The position numbers and the translations under genes were made by a program. Of a stretch of DNA of 8,343 nt, positions 1-6,875 are shown piece after piece. The stretch is from Thioalkalivibrio sp. (GTDB taxonomy: Bacteria > Pseudomonadota > Gammaproteobacteria > Ectothiorhodospirales > Ectothiorhodospiraceae): positions 1-8,343 of the forward strand of contig PWRV01000045.1 of assembly GCA_003563455.1 (NCBI GenBank), given 5' to 3'. The notes below the pieces were generated by a model. That model saw only the letters and a list, made by a program, of their open reading frames with translations, made no database searches and was not told the origin of the DNA. The stretch's first letter is position 1, and every line of letters starts with the position of its first letter.

Positions 1-2500
1 CCGCCTCGAGAAGACGGACCTGGTCGTCGACCAGCAATCCGGTGGCCGCATCGGCCGATACCGTCAGGGTCCTGCGGCCGTCGACCCGGGTGATGATCCC
101 GGTCTCCGGAGCGGGCCGGAATTCCACGAAATTCACGATCGGCACGAGCCCGTAGGCTGTCGGGACGCGCAGGTTCACCAACTGCCCGATGCTGCGCTCG
201 TCGAAGGGGAACCGGATCCGGATATCCACCTCTTCGTCGACGTCGTCGGGGCGATACCCGCCAAGGCGGATTCCCTGCGTGACCATCTGGACCGCATTGC
301 CGAGCAGAGCCACGTCCGCACCATAGCGGGCGGCTTCGCGGTGGTTCACCTCAACGCGCAGTTCGACTCCGGGCACGGGGCGATCGTCCTCGATATCCAC
401 GAAGCCCCCAATGCGGTCCATCAGTTCGCGCAGGTGCAGGACGGCTTCGTTCAGCGTCTGCCGGTCGGAGTGCGCGAACTCCACCTCGATCGGCTTGCCT
501 CGCTGCGGCCCGGCTTCCTGTTCCCGAAACTGGAGCACGATGCCCGGGAGATCCGCCGTATCCTCGCGCAGACGTTCGAGAATTTCGGCGGCAGGAGGCC
601 GGATGCGCCAGTCGAGCAATTCCATCTGGATCACGCCGATCACATCCTCTGCGTAATCCGCCATCAGGCGCGTTCGGGCGGCACCGATGGTGCGCGAATA
701 GACAGTCCGGATCTCCGGCACGCCCATCAGGCGTGCCTCGACCATCCGCACGAGCCGGTCCGCTTCCCAGATCGAGAGATCGCCGCGCGCCTGCACCTGC
801 ACCTCCGCGAAGCGAGGCTCCACCTGCGGGAAGAATTCGACGCCACGTCCGAATTCCCCGTAGGCCGCGTAGAGAGCCAGCGTAATGATCACCGCCAGGC
901 CGAGCGTTTGCCCCGGTCGCTGGACCAGCCAGCGCAGCAGTCCGATATAACGGGCCGTGAAGCCATCCACCTCCCCGAAATCGCCCCGTTCGGCTGCCAT
1001 GATCCGCTGCACCTGGCCCGGCCGGCTGGCGCCGCGTCCGCCGATCAGCCCTCCCAGCACCGGGATGAAGATCAGGGCCATCAGCAGGGAGGCGATTAGC
1101 GTCACCAGTACGGTGGCGGGAAGGTAGAACATGAACTCGCCGATCATCCCGGGCCAGAACAGCATCGGGAAGAACACCGCCATGGTCGTGGCAGTGGAGG
1201 CGATGACCGGCCAGGCCATGCGGACCGAGGCCCGCTGGAAGGCCTCGCGTCGCTCCAGCCCCTGAGCGAGGTACCGATCCGCCTGCTCGACCACGATGAT
1301 CGCCCCGTCCACCAGCATCCCGATCACGAGGATCAGCGCGAACAGCACCACGATGTTCATTGTGAAGCCGAGCAGCTGGATCGCCAGAATTCCGCCCAGA
1401 AAGGCGCCCGGGATCGCGAGGCCCACCAGCCACGAGGAACGGCCGCCCAGCGCTGCGACGATGGTCAGCATTACCAGCACGATCGCGGTGATCACGTTGT
1501 TTTCGAGATCGCCCAGCAGATCATCGACATCCTGCGCCATGTCCTGCAGGTAGTCGACCCGCACGCTCTCGGGCCAGTCCTCGGCAGCAGTTTCGATCAC
1601 GGCGCGCGCAGCGGCCACGGTATCAATGATGTTTGCGCCGACGCGCTGGCGGATCTCCAGCGACACCGCCCGCTCGCCGTTCACCCGCGCGAATTCCTCG
1701 GGGTCCTTGAACGCTCGACGGCCGGTGGCCACGTCCCCGAAGGTGACAACCGTGCCCTCCTCCACCTTCACCGGCAGTTCCAGGACATCGTCCAGCGACT
1801 CGATCAGCCCCGGCACCTTGAGCGTGATCCTCCCGGCACCGGCGTCCACCGCACCGGCGGCAATCAACCGATTGTTCCTTTCGATGGCTTCGATCAGTTC
1901 CTGGTACGGGAGCCGGTAGGTCTCCATCACCATCGGATCGGCCATAACCTCGAGCACGTCCTCGCGATCCCCCCCGATCGGGACCTCCAGGACACCGGGG
2001 AGCGCCTCCAGCCGATCCCTTAGGTCGCGTGCAATACGCACCAGCGCGCGCTCGGGAATCGGGCCCGACAGCGTCGCCACCAGCACCGGGAACATGGAGA
2101 GATCGACCTCGGTGACCTCCGGCTCTTCCGTACCGGGCGGAAACTCGCCCTTCACCAGGTCCGCCTTCTCGCGCACGTCGGCCATCGCCTGCCGGTTATC
2201 ATATCCGGCCTCGAAGTCGAGACGGATCATTGCGAAGCCTTCGCCCGCCCGGGCCCGGATTTCGTCAAGACCGGCCACAGGTTGCAGTTCGCGCTCCAGC
2301 GGCCGGACCAGCAGCCGCTCACTGTCCTCCGGTGAGATTCCGGTATGCGTTACCGACACGAAAAAGATCGGGATGTCGATATCGGGGGCCGCTTCCTTCG
2401 GGATCACCACGTAGGAAATGCCGCCGGCGACCAGCATCAGCAGCAACAGGAGCAGCATCGTGCGGCTTCGATCGATCGCTGCGCGGATCAGCGCACTCAT
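1..2500 (-). CDS. RND efflux permease (HAE1/AcrB-like), 3' end cut by the window
   Basis: Inner-membrane proton-driven exporter of the resistance-nodulation-division superfamily, working with a periplasmic adaptor and an outer-membrane channel to expel hydrophobic compounds. I read 833 residues from the ATG at 2500; the family is usually about 1,030, so roughly the last fifth lies beyond position 1. Seen: a first membrane helix at about residues 14-33, the family signature PKEAAPDIDIP at 34-44, a large porter region, a block of helices at about 335-480, a seventh helix at about 530-548, and the second porter region. The fourth helix carries GMLVDGAIIVVE, with Asp398 at the place of AcrB Asp407 and glycine where AcrB has Asp408. 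The start overlaps the stop of the adaptor gene (ATGA, 2500-2497), and no Shine-Dalgarno is visible, which suggests translational coupling. The single Asp means the HAE1 assignment is by overall similarity; the transported substrate is unknown. Confidence 0.93.
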   Translation of the reverse strand, partial: MSALIRAAIDRSRTMLLLLLLMLVAGGISYVVIPKEAAPDIDIPIFFVSVTHTGISPEDSERLLVRPLERELQPVAGLDEIRARAGEGFAMIRLDFEAGYDNRQAMADVREKADLVKGEFPPGTEEPEVTEVDLSMFPVLVATLSGPIPERALVRIARDLRDRLEALPGVLEVPIGGDREDVLEVMADPMVMETYRLPYQELIEAIERNNRLIAAGAVDAGAGRITLKVPGLIESLDDVLELPVKVEEGTVVTFGDVATGRRAFKDPEEFARVNGERAVSLEIRQRVGANIIDTVAAARAVIETAAEDWPESVRVDYLQDMAQDVDDLLGDLENNVITAIVLVMLTIVAALGGRSSWLVGLAIPGAFLGGILAIQLLGFTMNIVVLFALILVIGMLVDGAIIVVEQADRYLAQGLERREAFQRASVRMAWPVIASTATTMAVFFPMLFWPGMIGEFMFYLPATVLVTLIASLLMALIFIPVLGGLIGGRGASRPGQVQRIMAAERGDFGEVDGFTARYIGLLRWLVQRPGQTLGLAVIITLALYAAYGEFGRGVEFFPQVEPRFAEVQVQARGDLSIWEADRLVRMVEARLMGVPEIRTVYSRTIGAARTRLMADYAEDVIGVIQMELLDWRIRPPAAEILERLREDTADLPGIVLQFREQEAGPQRGKPIEVEFAHSDRQTLNEAVLHLRELMDRIGGFVDIEDDRPVPGVELRVEVNHREAARYGADVALLGNAVQMVTQGIRLGGYRPDDVDEEVDIRIRFPFDERSIGQLVNLRVPTAYGLVPIVNFVEFRPAPETGIITRVDGRRTLTVSADAATGLLVDDQVRLLEA

Positions 2501-3585
2501 TGCTCGGGTCCCGCAGCCTCCGGCAGCACACGCACCCTTTCGCCTTCCTGCACGAAGCCCTGGCCAACCGTGACGATGCGCACCGTTTCGGGAAGGCCGG
2601 TGATCCACAGACCCTCCGGGTCTGCCCGCATGGGCTCGATCGGGTGGAAGGCGACCCGATCCTCCTCTTCAAGGATCATGATGCCGAGCCGCCCGTCGGG
2701 ATCCAGCGTCGTCAATGCCGGGGAAATCCGGTGGGCCATCACGTCTTCGACCGGAATCCGCACCTGCACGCTGATTCCGGAGGGCATTTCGCGCCCGGGA
2801 TTCGGTACCTCGATCTCGACCCGGAACGTTCGCGTCCCGGTATCGGCCCGCGCCGAGACGTGACGGATCGTGCCTTCCCGAGCCAGATCGTTGCCGAACT
2901 CGACCCGTGCCGCCTGGCCCCGGTGGATATCCCGAATACGGTGCTGGGGCACCCGGACGACGGCCTTGAGCGGGTCGTTTTCGACGATTTCCGCGACCGC
3001 CGTGCCGATCGACACGTAGTCGCCAACCTCGGCGGCGCGATCGTTCAGCACCCCCGCGATCGGAGCCTTCACGCGCGTGCGTTCGATGTCCAGCCGGATC
3101 GACTCCAGTTCCGCCCTCGCCGCCTCGAGTTCCGCACGCGCGGATTCCACCTGCAACTGGGCCTGAAAGCCCTCCCCGGCCAGCTCGTCGGCGGCGCGGA
3201 AGTCCGACTCACGCCCTGACACGGCGGCCTCGGCACGGCGCAGGCGGGCTTGCCGATCGTCCATTCCGATCCGTGCGAGCACGGTATCCGCATCCAGGAA
3301 CTCGCCGAGCGACGCCGGTGTTTCCACCACGCGCCCTTCCGTCTCGGCGCGGACCATCACCTGCTGCTGCGGCAGTACCTCACCCTGCAAGGTCACCAGC
3401 CGCTCGACCGGCTCCGCCTCACTCACCCGCGCCGCGACGGTGGGCAGGGGTGGATCGGGCCGTGCCTCGACCTCGGGCGGTTCCCGACCGACGACGCCAC
3501 TGGCAATCCACGCAACAAGCAGCAGCGCGACGCCGGCGATGGCGAGAGTTGAAAGGTGGCGCTGCAACAGTGACAGGACACGCAT
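2497..3585 (-). CDS. RND efflux periplasmic adaptor (membrane fusion protein)
   Basis: Periplasmic adaptor of the HlyD/AcrA type that bridges an RND permease and an outer-membrane channel; 362 residues, normal for the family. The N-terminus has one hydrophobic stretch at about residues 14-32 and no lipobox cysteine, so it is probably a membrane anchor or signal peptide and not a lipoprotein signal. Then come the first lipoyl half (about 74-106, with the VMVRAETEGRV stretch), a helical hairpin (about 108-170, rich in Ala, Glu and Arg), the second lipoyl half (about 171-203, starting VKAPIAGVL), a beta-barrel (about 206-280) and a membrane-proximal domain to about 355. An in-frame TAA at 3597-3595 limits the start to the ATG at 3585 or further downstream. 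No Shine-Dalgarno precedes it. The permease gene follows with a 4-base overlap. No outer-membrane factor gene is present in the window. Confidence 0.92.
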   Translation of the reverse strand: MRVLSLLQRHLSTLAIAGVALLLVAWIASGVVGREPPEVEARPDPPLPTVAARVSEAEPVERLVTLQGEVLPQQQVMVRAETEGRVVETPASLGEFLDADTVLARIGMDDRQARLRRAEAAVSGRESDFRAADELAGEGFQAQLQVESARAELEAARAELESIRLDIERTRVKAPIAGVLNDRAAEVGDYVSIGTAVAEIVENDPLKAVVRVPQHRIRDIHRGQAARVEFGNDLAREGTIRHVSARADTGTRTFRVEIEVPNPGREMPSGISVQVRIPVEDVMAHRISPALTTLDPDGRLGIMILEEEDRVAFHPIEPMRADPEGLWITGLPETVRIVTVGQGFVQEGERVRVLPEAAGPEQ

Positions 3586-3681
3586 GGCGCGAGATTAACC
3601 CATAAGGGCCGCACCCGAACATTGGGGCGAGTACGACCCTTCGGCCGTGTCGTTCAAGCAGACCACCCGGTTATCTGAACC

Positions 3682-3710
3682 GCAACAGTACGGGCAAAAT
3701 CTAGTATATT
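3682..3710 (+). promoter_or_regulatory. Possible sigma-70-like promoter of the protease/7TM/ligase cassette
   Basis: A -10-like TATATT lies at 3705-3710 (5/6 match to TATAAT) and a weak -35-like GCAACA at 3682-3687 (3/6 match to TTGACA), with a 17-base spacer. This would start transcription near 3717 and give a leader of about 50 bases before the ATG at 3767. The call rests on position and AT content more than on the -35 match. Confidence 0.35.
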
Positions 3711-3721
3711 TAGCCGCTTAT

Positions 3722-3746
3722 GCCTCCTGCATCAGCTGAGGGAGGC
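3722..3746 (+). other. Leader hairpin upstream of the cassette
   Basis: GCCTCC at 3722-3727 is perfectly complementary to GGAGGC at 3741-3746, with a 13-base loop that itself contains the palindrome CAGCTG. The right arm contains a GGAGG that looks like a Shine-Dalgarno but lies about 21 bases before the start codon, too far to serve it. The likelier ribosome site for the gene is GAGGAA at 3758-3763. Whether the hairpin influences translation is inference. Confidence 0.3.
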
Positions 3747-3757
3747 TGGACAATCCC

Positions 3758-3763
3758 GAGGAA
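3758..3763 (+). promoter_or_regulatory. Ribosome binding site of the retropepsin-like gene
   Basis: GAGGAA ends 3 bases before the ATG at 3767; its GAGG core is 5 bases away, an acceptable though short spacing. It supports the ATG at 3767 as the start. It is the only recognisable Shine-Dalgarno among the three starts of the cassette. Confidence 0.55.
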
Positions 3764-3766
3764 CCC

Positions 3767-4348
3767 ATGCATTTCCCCTTGTTACGCGTAACCCTGTTAC
3801 TCGTTGTTGCGTTTGCAGGCGGCGCCAACGCAGGCGACGTCGATGTCCGCACGATCCACGGCTGGGTCGAGCGGATCGAGATCCTGCCGGAGGGCATCTC
3901 GCTTAAGGCCAAGCTGGATACCGGTGCCACCACCTCCTCGCTGAATGCGCTGAACAAGGCACGCTTCGAGCGTGACGGGGAACAATGGATCGCCTTCGAC
4001 ATCATCGATCCCGAAAATGCGGACAACACCGTTCGCGTTGAGCGACCAATCACGCGGAACGTGCGGATCGTGCGGCACGACGGCGGATTCCAGCGCCGGC
4101 CCGTGGTATCGATCGGTCTATGCATCGGGCCCCATTACCGGGACGCGGAGATGAGCCTGATAGACCGGACGCATCTGAACTACCAGGCCCTGGTTGGCCG
4201 AAATCACATGAACGGCATCATCCTGGTGGATTCTGCGGAGACATTCCTTCACAGCCCCCGTTGCGCAGTGGACGCCGACAGTCCCACCGAGCGCGATTCG
4301 GAACATCGCGGCGAGTCACCGGATCCTGGTTCCGATCCCGGCGCATGA
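3767..4348 (+). CDS. Secreted retropepsin-like protease ('ATP-dependent zinc protease' family, PF05618)
   Basis: A 193-residue protein with a signal peptide at residues 1-22 (basic start, hydrophobic core, GANA before a likely cut), so it should act in the periplasm. The core matches the family often labelled ATP-dependent zinc protease or RimK-associated protease: a strand ending in KLDTGATTSSLNA (49-61), where Asp51-Thr-Gly-Ala is the aspartic-protease signature, then RRPVVSIGL (110-118) and the late ALVGRNHM (141-148) that stands where the family has LLGR. I see no ATP-binding or HExxH zinc motif, so the family name is misleading. One Asp per chain implies that a retropepsin-like active site would need a dimer. 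Residues 166-193 form a polar, acidic, probably disordered tail. The stop overlaps the next start (ATGA, 4345-4348). The family is well supported; the substrate is unknown, possibly the product of the ligase two genes downstream. Confidence 0.88.
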   Translation: MHFPLLRVTLLLVVAFAGGANAGDVDVRTIHGWVERIEILPEGISLKAKLDTGATTSSLNALNKARFERDGEQWIAFDIIDPENADNTVRVERPITRNVRIVRHDGGFQRRPVVSIGLCIGPHYRDAEMSLIDRTHLNYQALVGRNHMNGIILVDSAETFLHSPRCAVDADSPTERDSEHRGESPDPGSDPGA

Positions 4349-5874
4349 AACGATTGCACTTGCCCCTGCTGATTCTGGCCCTTGTGGCGGTCAGCCTGGG
4401 CATCTTCCAGCACAAAGTCAGGAACCTCGCCTTCCCGCTGCTGCCCGCCCAGATCGCCGACAACTGGATCGTTGAGGCGCGGCTTGCGTTCGAGCCCACC
4501 GGCGGCGCCGTTACCGCCCGCCTCCTCATTCCGAGTCAACCTCCGGGTCTGGCGCTACTCGACGAACACTTTGTGTCGCGGGATTATGGCCTCACCACCG
4601 GCATGCGCAGCGAGAACCGCGAGGCTATATGGACTGCCCGCAATCCCAGCGGCCGCCAGGCCGTCTACTACCGCGCCACGTTCTACGAATTGGAACGCCA
4701 CTTGCGACCCCAGCCCGAATACCCTGGTCCGGCGAGCCTCCCGGAGTTCGAGGAGCCCTACGCGTCGGCGGCCGAATCGATCGTCGAGAGAGTGCGTGAG
4801 CGCTCCGCCGACATCACCACCTTCGCCACCGTGCTGGTCAGTGACATGGCCCACGCACAGGACGAGAACATCGCGCTGTTCGCTCCGCGGGGCAGCGGCG
4901 AGCGCGAGCGCGCGCGGGCGGCAATCCAACTGCTGGCCGGCGCGCGTATTCCGGCCCGCATGGCGCACGGGATCCAGCTCACGGACCGGGCACGCGATCT
5001 TCAGGTTCGGACCTGGCTGGAAGTTCACAACACGCGGGAATGGGTGCCCATCAACCCGGGTAACGGCAGCGTCGGGTATCCACCCAATTTTCTGGTCTGG
5101 TGGTACGGCGACCAGGAGCCGGTGGCGCTGAACCGCGCCCGTAACGCACAGGTCAGTTTTGCGGTCACCCGCAATTTCCAGAGCGCGGTGGACGCCGCCC
5201 AGCAGCGCGCGCAGCTGCTGGATTCTCACATTGCGGATTTCTCCTTGCTCGGCTTGCCGGTCCAGACTCAGAACATGTACCGGGTCCTGCTGATGGTTCC
5301 GGTCGGCGCGATGATCATCGTCCTGCTGCGCAACGTGGTGGGCGTGCAGACCTTCGGCACCTTCATGCCGGTGCTGATCGCACTCTCGTTCCGCGAGACC
5401 GAACTCCTCGGCGGCGTGATCCTGTTCACGCTGATCGTGTCGCTGGGGCTCGCGATCCGTTTCTATCTCGAACACCTGAAGCTGCTGCTGGTTCCGCGAC
5501 TCGCCTCGGTGGTGATCGTGGTGGTAATGCTGATGCTGATGCTGAGCATCATCAGCCACCACCTCGGCATCGAGCACGGACTTGCAGTCGCGCTGTTCCC
5601 GATGGTGATCCTGGCGATGACCATCGAACGCATGTCCATTGTCTGGGAGGAACACGGTGCCGGCGATGCGATCCGTCAGGGGGTCGGAAGCATGGGTGCC
5701 GCGATCGTCGGCTACCTGCTGATGATCAACCCTTATGCGGAACACCTGATCTTCGTCTTTCCGGAACTGCTGCTGATCATCCTCGCGGTCACGCTGTTGC
5801 TCGGCCGTTACACCGGCTATCGCCTGTCCGAGCTGATCCGTTTCCGCGCCCTCGCCGGCCGCTCGGACACATGA
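4345..5874 (+). CDS. Inactive transglutaminase domain fused to seven transmembrane helices
   Basis: A 509-residue inner-membrane protein. Seen: an N-terminal helix at about residues 7-20, a soluble region of about 290 residues, then seven hydrophobic helices at about 311-328, 332-349, 354-372, 386-404, 412-427, 447-462 and 467-487. The soluble part has a transglutaminase-like core: ARIPARMAHG (200-209, compare GIPARxxxG), TWLEVHN (223-229, compare HAWVEV) and EWVPINP (232-238, compare WxxxDP). The catalytic Cys, His and Asp are all absent: the Cys region reads GSGERERAR (183-191), His is replaced near Arg222/Thr223, and Asp is replaced by Asn237. GVQTFGTFMPVLIALSFRET (333-352) is, as I recall, the family signature of the 7TM module. 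Positive residues at both ends and in the 373-385 loop fit N-in, C-in topology with the dead domain in the periplasm. The frame stays open upstream to 4120, but ATG 4345 gives the membrane anchor and the ATGA overlap. Probably a binding or scaffold subunit. Confidence 0.9.
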   Translation: MKRLHLPLLILALVAVSLGIFQHKVRNLAFPLLPAQIADNWIVEARLAFEPTGGAVTARLLIPSQPPGLALLDEHFVSRDYGLTTGMRSENREAIWTARNPSGRQAVYYRATFYELERHLRPQPEYPGPASLPEFEEPYASAAESIVERVRERSADITTFATVLVSDMAHAQDENIALFAPRGSGERERARAAIQLLAGARIPARMAHGIQLTDRARDLQVRTWLEVHNTREWVPINPGNGSVGYPPNFLVWWYGDQEPVALNRARNAQVSFAVTRNFQSAVDAAQQRAQLLDSHIADFSLLGLPVQTQNMYRVLLMVPVGAMIIVLLRNVVGVQTFGTFMPVLIALSFRETELLGGVILFTLIVSLGLAIRFYLEHLKLLLVPRLASVVIVVVMLMLMLSIISHHLGIEHGLAVALFPMVILAMTIERMSIVWEEHGAGDAIRQGVGSMGAAIVGYLLMINPYAEHLIFVFPELLLIILAVTLLLGRYTGYRLSELIRFRALAGRSDT

Positions 5875-6848
5875 ACTGGTTCATCACGCCACGCGAGCTC
5901 CGCCGTCTCGGCATCGTCGGCATGAACGCGCGCAACGTCGACATGATCGCGCGGCTCAACGCGCGCAGGCACTACCCACTGGTCGACGACAAGCTGCTGA
6001 CCAAGAGCCTCGCGCTGGAGGCCGGCATTGCGGTACCCGAGCTCTATGGCGTCATCGAGACCAACCACGACGCCCGGCGTCTCCGTGAACGGATATCCGG
6101 CCGCGACGACTTCGTGATCAAGCCGGCCCACGGGAGCGGCGGAAACGGCATCCTGGTGATCACCGGGCGCATGGGTGAACGCTTCCGCAAGGCCAACGGC
6201 CTGCTGGAAGACATGGAAGGCCTCGAACACCACGTCTCCAACATCCTCAGCGGCATGTACAGCCTCGGCGGCCAGCCGGACAAGGCCATGATCGAATACC
6301 GGGTGCGATTCGATGCCCTGTTCGCCAAGGTGAGCTTCCAGGGCGTCCCCGACATCCGGACAGTGGTCTACCAGGGGTATCCCGTGATGGCCATGGCGCG
6401 CCTCCCGACGCGCGGGTCGGACGGCAAGGCCAATCTGCATCAGGGCGCGGTGGGCGTGGGGATCGACATCACGAAAGGAGTGACCGGACACGGCGTCTGG
6501 CACAACGAAATCGTCGAGCGGCATCCGGATACCGGGGCCCCGATCGGGGGCATCGTGATCCCGGAGTGGGACCGCCTGCTCGCACTGGCCGCCGGCTGCC
6601 ACGAACTGACCGGTCTGGGCTATCTTGGGGTCGACGTGGTGCTGGATCGAGATTACGGACCGCTGATCCTGGAGTTGAATGCGCGCCCGGGTCTCGCCGT
6701 GCAACTCGCCAATGGTGACGGCCTGCGCAAACGCATCGACAGGATCGATGCCGTCCGGCCGGAGAAACCAGCCCTTCCATCTGAGCGGGCCGTCCACGCT
6801 CAGACGCTGCTGGGAGTCACTGGAAGCGCCCCGTCCGGGCGCATTTGA
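5871..6848 (+). CDS. ATP-grasp alpha-L-glutamate ligase-like protein (RimK-related, TIGR02291 type)
   Basis: A cytoplasmic ATP-grasp enzyme of 325 residues, expected to join an amino acid (glutamate in the RimK relatives) to a carboxyl group through an acyl-phosphate. In order: an N-terminal segment with GMNARN (17-22) and YPLVDDKLLTK (35-45); the nucleotide-binding FVIKPAHGSGGNGI (81-94), with Lys84 and a glycine-rich loop; IEYRVRFD (141-148) and DIRTVVY (161-167); ANLHQGAVGVG (187-197); LGVDVV (252-257); and LILELNARPG (265-274). Asp255, Glu268 and Asn270 are the expected metal ligands, so the enzyme looks intact. No signal peptide or membrane helix is seen. About 40 residues after the catalytic core form a basic, polar tail. 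The start at 5871 overlaps the 7TM stop (ATGA) with no Shine-Dalgarno. It belongs to the branch that travels with the 7TM and protease genes, not to RimK proper, so the ribosomal target of RimK should not be assumed. Confidence 0.9.
   Translation: MNWFITPRELRRLGIVGMNARNVDMIARLNARRHYPLVDDKLLTKSLALEAGIAVPELYGVIETNHDARRLRERISGRDDFVIKPAHGSGGNGILVITGRMGERFRKANGLLEDMEGLEHHVSNILSGMYSLGGQPDKAMIEYRVRFDALFAKVSFQGVPDIRTVVYQGYPVMAMARLPTRGSDGKANLHQGAVGVGIDITKGVTGHGVWHNEIVERHPDTGAPIGGIVIPEWDRLLALAAGCHELTGLGYLGVDVVLDRDYGPLILELNARPGLAVQLANGDGLRKRIDRIDAVRPEKPALPSERAVHAQTLLGVTGSAPSGRI
6826..6846. terminator. Weak possible terminator hairpin between converging genes
   Basis: GCGCCC (6826-6831) pairs perfectly with GGGCGC (6837-6842) around a 5-base loop, and ATTT follows on the plus strand. 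It lies within the last codons of the ligase-like gene and could act on transcripts from either side, since bioA ends at 6876 facing it. The T-run is very short, so efficient intrinsic termination is doubtful. A second imperfect hairpin (GCCG/CGGC around AATCAG) lies at 6870-6883 across the bioA stop. Confidence 0.3.
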
Positions 6849-6875
6849 GGCGGGGTAAGAACCGGTGCTGCCGAA

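Larger units (their letters stand above)
3586..3766. promoter_or_regulatory. Divergent intergenic region between efflux pair and cassette
   Basis: These 181 bases separate two oppositely directed gene groups, so they should hold promoters for both. The clearest feature is an AT-rich island at 3697-3713 in an otherwise GC-rich sequence. For the minus strand the same island reads TATACT (3708-3703), a 5/6 match to a sigma-70 -10 box, but no acceptable -35 box is seen at the right spacing. I could not identify a regulator binding site, and no regulator gene adjoins the pump in this window. Confidence 0.45.

Noticed and set aside
351..1433. 360-codon minus-strand open frame inside the RND permease gene
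   Set aside because: It runs in another frame of the permease gene, its translation is Arg/Gly/Ala-rich with no recognisable domain, and the permease frame has clear homology throughout.
3615..3660. Candidate -35/-10 pair for the efflux operon (TTGAAC at 3657-3652, minus strand)
   Set aside because: No acceptable -10 hexamer follows at 16-18 bases.
4120..4344. Upstream extension of the 7TM reading frame
   Set aside because: This stretch lies inside the protease gene in another frame. Using it would bury the N-terminal membrane anchor that begins at the ATG at 4345.
5527..5556. Triple ATGCTG tandem repeat with a nearby inverted copy
   Set aside because: It encodes Met-Leu-Met-Leu-Met-Leu in a membrane helix. 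The repeat and weak hairpin are explained by codon choice, though it could be a slippage site.
4555..5745. 396-codon minus-strand frame opposite the 7TM gene
   Set aside because: The His/Gln/Asp-rich translation is typical of the antisense of a GC-rich membrane-protein gene, and no domain is recognisable.
5817..6797. 326-codon minus-strand frame opposite the ligase-like gene
   Set aside because: It is the antisense shadow of an ATP-grasp gene whose motifs are all intact. It has no recognisable domain.
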